This document shows positions 59,894-64,000 of a stretch of 64,000 bases of DNA, in pieces. The stretch spans positions 38,940-102,939 of the forward strand of contig DAOUBW010000001.1 of assembly GCA_034432555.1 (NCBI GenBank), in the 5' to 3' direction. A program made the position numbers and the translations under genes. Numbering within the stretch: position 1 is the stretch's first letter; the number at the start of each line of letters is the position of its first letter. Source of the DNA: CP2-2F sp034432555. GTDB lineage: Bacteria; Chloroflexota; Anaerolineae; Aggregatilineales; UBA2796. The notes beneath the pieces are model-generated. The model saw nothing but the letters and a program-made list of their open reading frames with translations. It searched no databases and was not told the origin of the DNA.

Positions 59894-61042
59894 TCAGCCG
59901 CGGGCTGCCGGTCCGATTAAGATAGCCTCCGCAGGGTTAGAAAGGCGCAAAACAGGCTGATCGAGCGGCGTTTGCCATTTCTCAAACGGTTGAAACTCCA
60001 ATGGAAAGTTGTTGAACTTGTTGATGATCGTCTGGCGCAGGTCAGCGCGCATAAAGAGCAACGGATTAACAATCCATGTACCTTGGTAGCGCACTTCCAA
60101 ATGCAGATGCCCATTGCTACCATTCTGGACGATATCAATGTTGGCGATATGTGTATCAGGCGTTACCACCTGACCAAGCGTCACTGCCACATCTGCCAAA
60201 TGCCCGTAGATAACGCTGTAAGAACCGCTGACAACCGTCACAAAGTTTGGCGCGTAGCTATCTGTATTGAGGCGAACAGCGCTCACGCGACCATTCATGC
60301 CCGCAAAGACTGGCACGTTCGGATTAGCGTTGCCCAAATCCAAACCACCGTGCAAGCCTTGCGCGTACAGGTAGGCGCGGCGGCGCTGCGCGTTGCGATC
60401 TGTGCTGAGGTTGAAGGCAAAGCGCGAGTTGCCAAAATACTGCACCCAGTGCGTCTGACCCGGCGCTACAGGCAGGCGCGTAAACAGTTCCGAAGGGATG
60501 AACGAATTGCCGTTGGGCAGTTCAACACGCTCTGGTGTGTTGATCGGGGCGCTCTCTTGCCCTTCTAGGGCGAAAATCAGTACCGAGTCGAGGCTGCGCT
60601 CTGCCGACCAGCCGCGGGCGTGCTGCACCCAGCGGAAGCCATCTGCCTCATGTGGATCGCCTACTTCGGTGAAGCTCTCGCCGCTGAGCAGCGCACCAAC
60701 CAACGTGCCGCTCAGGCTTGGCGCGTTACGGATGTTCAAGAAGGGTGTCACCACACGCAAAGTACGCCGCACAACCGCCGGCGCACCACCTTCGCTGCTC
60801 GGACGTGAATCATCGCTCGGCACAACCACTTCCACAAACACGCGCCCATCGTTCAAGCTACGTTCTGCCGACCAGCCACGCTCGTGTTGCAGCCAGCGAA
60901 AGCCATCCATTTCACGTGGCTCGCCAATCTGCGTGAAGGTTTCATCAGTGGCAAAGGTACCAATCACGGTGGTGCCATTTGTTCCCGGCGCGTTGCGGAT
61001 GTTCAACGGCGCGTTCACGACACGGAAAGTTTGACCTGCCAT
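59894..61042 (-). CDS. M23-family peptidase-like protein with two SH3b domains, no signal peptide
   Basis: 382 residues from ATG 61042 with GGGAG upstream; in-frame ATG 61078 would add 12 residues. Two bacterial SH3-like domains (each RVVNAPLNIRNAPG or RVVTPFLNIRNAPS and GWSAERSL, about 3-60 and 85-145) precede a LytM/M23 domain with HGGLDLG and HLHLEV, which carry the Zn ligands H-x3-D and H-x-H. M23 enzymes cut peptidoglycan cross-bridges, and SH3b domains bind wall material. No signal peptide is visible at either start, which is unusual; export by an unknown route or an autolysin released on lysis are possible. It follows fabF by 42 bases on the same strand. Confidence 0.83.
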   Translation of the reverse strand: MAGQTFRVVNAPLNIRNAPGTNGTTVIGTFATDETFTQIGEPREMDGFRWLQHERGWSAERSLNDGRVFVEVVVPSDDSRPSSEGGAPAVVRRTLRVVTPFLNIRNAPSLSGTLVGALLSGESFTEVGDPHEADGFRWVQHARGWSAERSLDSVLIFALEGQESAPINTPERVELPNGNSFIPSELFTRLPVAPGQTHWVQYFGNSRFAFNLSTDRNAQRRRAYLYAQGLHGGLDLGNANPNVPVFAGMNGRVSAVRLNTDSYAPNFVTVVSGSYSVIYGHLADVAVTLGQVVTPDTHIANIDIVQNGSNGHLHLEVRYQGTWIVNPLLFMRADLRQTIINKFNNFPLEFQPFEKWQTPLDQPVLRLSNPAEAILIGPAARG

Positions 61043-61084
61043 TTTATAAGCTCCCTTTTGGGTGAAGCCAATGCCCACTTACTA

Positions 61085-62362
61085 TTAAACACCGCCACCA
61101 TTCATGGTGCGCGCCGTTTGCCCTTCGTCTTCCCACCGCTTAAAGACCAAAACGGCATTCTGACCGCCGAAGCCAAACGAATTGGACATAACATAGCGCA
61201 AGTTGGCAGTGCGCGGCGTGTTCGGCACATAGTCAAGGTCGCACTCTGGGTCGGGATGTTCATAATTGATGGTGGCAGGGATGAAGCCATCGCGTAGCGA
61301 CATAATGCTAAAGATCGCCTCCATGCTGCCAGAGGAACTCATGGCGTGTCCGATCATGGATTTGGTAGAGCTGATCGGAATCTGGTAGGCGCGTTCGCCG
61401 AAGACCTTCTTGATCATGCGCGTTTCGTTGGCATCGTTCAGCGGTGTGCTGGTGCCATGCGCGTTGATGTAATCAATATCCTGAATGGTAATGCCGGCAC
61501 GCTGGATAGCGCGCTCCATCGCCTTGACGATGGCAGTACCTTCAGGGTCAGGCGCACTGACGTGATTGGCATCGCAGGTGCAGCCATAGCCAACCAATTC
61601 GGCGAGGATAGTAGCGCCGCGCTCTTGCGCGCTCTCCAGGCTTTCCAGCAGCACAACGGCAGCCGCTTCGGATGGCACGAATCCATCACGAGTCGCATCA
61701 AAGGGGCGGCTGGCAGTTTCGGGCGAGTCGTTGCGGGTGGAGAGCGCACGCATAGCGTTTAGCCCTGCCAAGCTGAACAGGGCAAAGTTCGCTTCAGAGC
61801 CACCAGCAATCACAGCATTCACATCGCCGCGCCGAATGAGTTCTGCGCCTTCGCCAATGGCAACTGCACCAGTGGCGCACGCCGCCGAAACGGTGAAGTT
61901 TGTGCCGCGAATGCCAAGCCGCATGGCAACCTGTGCCGATCCCATGTTGTTGAGCACCATCGGGAAGGTGAACGGGCTAACCTTCTTTGCGCCGCGTGTG
62001 TAAAGCACATCAATGCCTTCTTGGAGCGTCTCCGTGCCGCCAAAGCCTGCACCCACAATCACGCCTGTCTCAAAAGTGTTGTCAGGTGTTACGCGGTAAT
62101 TTGCTTGCTCGCAGGCTTCTAGGGCAGCCACCACAGCAAACTGCGCGTAGCGATCCATGCGACGCGCTTCTTTGTTGCCCAACCACTTGCCGGCATCAAA
62201 GCCTTTTACTTCTGCGCCGATGTGCGTATCCACAGGTGAACTATCAAAGCGGGTGATGTAGGCGACCCCGGATTTGCCCGCACGGATGTTTGTCCATGTT
62301 TCCGCCACATTCAAACCAAGTGGCGTGACCATGCCCATCCCGGTAATGACAATGCGTTTCAT
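61085..62362 (-). CDS. fabF: Beta-ketoacyl-ACP synthase II
   Basis: 425 residues. The thiolase-fold condensing enzyme shows the nucleophile C163 in SAACATG, the first active-site His in NAHGTSTPLND and the second in KSMIGH, plus the C-terminal NSFGFGGQNA. It elongates acyl-ACP with malonyl-ACP in fatty-acid synthesis. Unlike typical fab clusters, no acpP or fabG lies beside it in this window; the M23 gene is downstream. AAGGGA precedes the ATG. Confidence 0.96.
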   Translation of the reverse strand: MKRIVITGMGMVTPLGLNVAETWTNIRAGKSGVAYITRFDSSPVDTHIGAEVKGFDAGKWLGNKEARRMDRYAQFAVVAALEACEQANYRVTPDNTFETGVIVGAGFGGTETLQEGIDVLYTRGAKKVSPFTFPMVLNNMGSAQVAMRLGIRGTNFTVSAACATGAVAIGEGAELIRRGDVNAVIAGGSEANFALFSLAGLNAMRALSTRNDSPETASRPFDATRDGFVPSEAAAVVLLESLESAQERGATILAELVGYGCTCDANHVSAPDPEGTAIVKAMERAIQRAGITIQDIDYINAHGTSTPLNDANETRMIKKVFGERAYQIPISSTKSMIGHAMSSSGSMEAIFSIMSLRDGFIPATINYEHPDPECDLDYVPNTPRTANLRYVMSNSFGFGGQNAVLVFKRWEDEGQTARTMNGGGV

Positions 62363-62456
62363 TTTAATTTTCCCTTACAATCAGAAAATCTCCATCATTG
62401 TAACACCATCATGCAGCTTTTTCGCGTGGGTCGTTAAAAAGGCGTAGCCTACAGTA

Positions 62457-62471
62457 GCAGGCTCAGCCTGC
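62457..62471 (-). terminator. Small hairpin downstream of the DUF4230 gene
   Basis: GCAGGC pairs with GCCTGC around a TCA loop, about 25 bases past the stop of the minus-strand gene. On that strand a T run follows only about 17 bases later, so the termination role is weak. Confidence 0.35.
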
Positions 62472-62496
62472 CCACCTGTCTAATGTTATAGCGTAG

Positions 62497-63204
62497 CTAC
62501 TCTCTGCGCCACGCATTGTCTGTGGCATCATATATCCAACCGATGGGTGGGTTAGGTTGGCAAGTGCGGTCATAGGTAACTTGTGTGGCGGGTGCGAAAC
62601 TGATGATGATCTTCACGCCTTCCTGATTGGGTAGGTTGCTAATCAGGGTTTGCAAAAAGCCTTCGAGCAAGAACTTCGCTTGGCTTTGAGCGCGATCCAA
62701 AAGCCCGCCATTTTGCGCCTCACTACGAAAGTTGTTGATGGAAGTGTAGTGCGCCACTTGGCGCAATTCGTCATAGTTTATGCTGCAAAAGACGGTTGCA
62801 CCATAGGAATCATACTGGATAATCTCATCCACTGAGCAGGCAGCAACGGTTGGCGCGGGCAAGTTTAGGGTGAGTGTTTTTGTCTCGGGGTCATAGATAA
62901 TATCATCCTCACTAATCCGAGTCAGATCAATGGCTGCCCGCACTGTTCCCTGCACTGCGTGTTTGGCACCCACATTACATGCACCCGCAACACCCCAGCG
63001 CAGCGAAATGCCCACACCCGCTTTGGCAAACTGTGCTTCGTAAGTTGTGAGCTGACCAAGCGGGCGAATGCTGTTTACCACCGTTCTTGTTGAAAATTCA
63101 CGCCCTTGTGCCGGTTGAATCAAACTAGGCAGTGCATTAATGCCTATCACCACAGAAGCGATAAGCGCTAAAGCAATAATGCCCACCACAACAATAGTTT
63201 TCAT
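62497..63204 (-). CDS. DUF4230-like membrane-anchored protein
   Basis: 235 residues from ATG 63204, which has GGGGG upstream and begins immediately before a membrane anchor (about 3-25, TIVVVGIIALALIASVVIGI). The rest is a mainly beta region with pattern FSTRTVVNSIRPLGQLTTYE and a C-terminal helix region (AQSQAKFLLEGFLQTLI), resembling DUF4230 proteins, whose function is unknown. The longer start at 63228 overlaps the neighbour gene. It lies 11 bases after the frameshifted lipoprotein gene, and both have an anchored beta-rich plan, so they may act together. Confidence 0.7.
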   Translation of the reverse strand: MKTIVVVGIIALALIASVVIGINALPSLIQPAQGREFSTRTVVNSIRPLGQLTTYEAQFAKAGVGISLRWGVAGACNVGAKHAVQGTVRAAIDLTRISEDDIIYDPETKTLTLNLPAPTVAACSVDEIIQYDSYGATVFCSINYDELRQVAHYTSINNFRSEAQNGGLLDRAQSQAKFLLEGFLQTLISNLPNQEGVKIIISFAPATQVTYDRTCQPNPPIGWIYDATDNAWRRE

Positions 63205-63215
63205 GTTACCCCCCA

Positions 63216-63825
63216 TTAATTTGTGCAAGCCCGCTCATAAATGGTCTGGATGCTAGGGCGAATTTGCCCACGAATGCTATACGGCACGCGTAAGGTGTAG
63301 AGATTGTGTCCTTCGTTGGCGTTTACCTGTACAATGAGGTTGCCTTTCACTTCCACTTCGCGCCAAATGAAGCGATATTTAGCGTCTGTGCCACTTGGCA
63401 CTTGTTTAACAATGTTATTGGTGATCGTGATCCACGGCTGACCGTCAATGATACGGCGGCGCTCCTCCAGCGTCCTGATACAGTTGATGATGCTGATCGG
63501 CACTTGCAGAATGGGATGGGTTGACGGAATCATCGCTATCAGGCTCGCCCAGTCGTTCTGTATGGTGATTTTCACATTGGGCAGTTGCGCGACATTTGTA
63601 CCGCGCTCCATGGTGGTTGGGAATTGCGAATCGCAGTTGCTGACGGCGACTTCTTCCGCATAGAAGAAACCCTGATCAGTATGTCGGCGTAGGTGATGCG
63701 GTGACTGTATGTGTGGCTGTTGAGGTGGAAGGCGCAGCAGTGGGCGTAATATTGGTTGCAGGCGCACAAGCGCTTATTAGCAGCAAGCTATATAACACTA
63801 AACGGCGTAGGGTTATGTGTGCCAT
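63216..63825 (-). pseudogene. Thr/Pro-linker lipoprotein gene interrupted by an apparent frameshift
   Basis: Frame one starts at ATG 63825 and encodes a lipoprotein signal with lipobox LISAC (C20) and a Thr/Pro/Ala-rich linker, ending TPTY at a TGA (63678-63676). The globular part (from DQGFFYAEEVAVSNC to YERACTN, ending at 63216) is in a different frame that lacks a convincing start of its own. Joined, they make a normal lipoprotein of about 200 residues, so a one-base indel near 63680 is likely, either a real mutation or a sequencing error. The globular part contains conserved-looking strands (KITIQNDWASL, RFIWREVEVKGNLIV). It sits 11 bases upstream of the DUF4230-like gene. Confidence 0.7.
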
Positions 63826-63943
63826 CAACGAGACTTCCTGCTATGGTTAAGTAGCTTGGAGTTTAGCATAACCCAACAACTAAAGGATATGTGCCGAATT
63901 TTGTATGAAAAAAGAGCGCCTGGTGAGAGGATATGGGGAAAAG

Positions 63944-64000
63944 GGCTTGGCAATGACCTACTCTCCCACTCCGTCTCCAGAGCAGTACCATCGGCGCTGG
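63944..64000 (-). rRNA. 5S ribosomal RNA, 3' part (truncated by window edge)
   Basis: The minus strand reads CCAGCGCCGATGGTACTGCT at its 5' side and ends GGAGAGTAGGTCATTGCC then AAGCCC, the conserved 3' half of bacterial 5S rRNA (loop D/E region and helix I strand). The 5' half lies beyond base 64000. The transcript direction continues left; a T-rich stretch on that strand (complement of 63908-63914) may contribute to termination. The 16S and 23S genes should lie to the right, if they are linked. The exact 3' end is uncertain by a few bases. Confidence 0.92.

Noticed and set aside
1..64000. tRNA genes, CRISPR arrays, transposases or prophage genes
   Set aside because: None seen: no cloverleaf-like intergenic segment, no spaced direct repeats, and no integrase, transposase or structural phage protein among the coding regions.

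Overview
The window (about 57-58% G+C by eye, densely packed, both strands used) looks like chromosomal DNA of a member of the Chloroflexota, probably an Anaerolineae-type lineage. This is inferred from the gene style: Thr/Pro-rich linkers on most exported proteins, LysM and LytR-CpsA-Psr wall proteins, a giant Ser/Thr kinase with a PPC-repeat ectodomain, WD40 and STAND proteins, and lipoproteins without lipopolysaccharide genes. I cannot confirm the lineage without a marker-gene tree. There is no sign of a phage, insertion sequence or CRISPR array.

Layout: 1-1035 holds the tail of a histidine kinase and two response regulators. 1032-3644 (minus) is a tight five-gene operon: three related membrane-anchored small proteins, a 2TM-domain protein and a CDC48-like AAA+ ATPase. 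3777-7813 is an envelope cluster of two LysM proteins and an LCP ligase-like protein. 7838-9759 pairs a Tat-exported sulfite-oxidase-like molybdoenzyme with a pentaheme NapC-like cytochrome. 9944-15448 is the giant receptor kinase. 15529-18366 is a secreted subtilase. 18505-23100 is a cassette of four GT4 glycosyltransferases. 23108-32207 holds secreted or surface hydrolases: pullulanase, a second subtilase, an SGNH lipoprotein and a reprolysin-like metalloprotease whose C-terminal repeats match those of the first subtilase.

32492-41757 is mostly core metabolism: a histidine phosphatase, pckA, acyl-CoA dehydrogenase, hisE, a divergent purA, purH, a deacetylase-fold protein, a coiled-coil protein and coaD. 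41758-42426 contains a small membrane ORF and the frameshifted remnant of a histidine kinase. 42427-49220 (minus) is the most unusual locus: a YukD-like ubiquitin-fold protein, a JAMM/MPN metalloprotease with an enlarged catalytic loop, and a 1695-residue WD40/HEAT scaffold, behind one good promoter. 49542-56873 carries a TetR regulator, a PfkB kinase and a GH4 glycosidase, divergent from an oligopeptide/oligosaccharide-type ABC importer with a PIG-L deacetylase. 56959-63825 holds a STAND ATPase, an SH3-M23 protein, fabF, a DUF4230-like protein and a frameshifted lipoprotein gene. The 3' part of a 5S rRNA gene (minus strand) sits at the right edge.

Best candidates for something undescribed are (1) the Ubl-JAMM-WD40 operon and (2) the AAA+ operon with three paralogous small membrane proteins sharing a C-terminal W-x-[DE]-[LI]-P-x-[DE]-V-R-type motif. 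Domain calls are from reading motifs by eye; no database search was possible.
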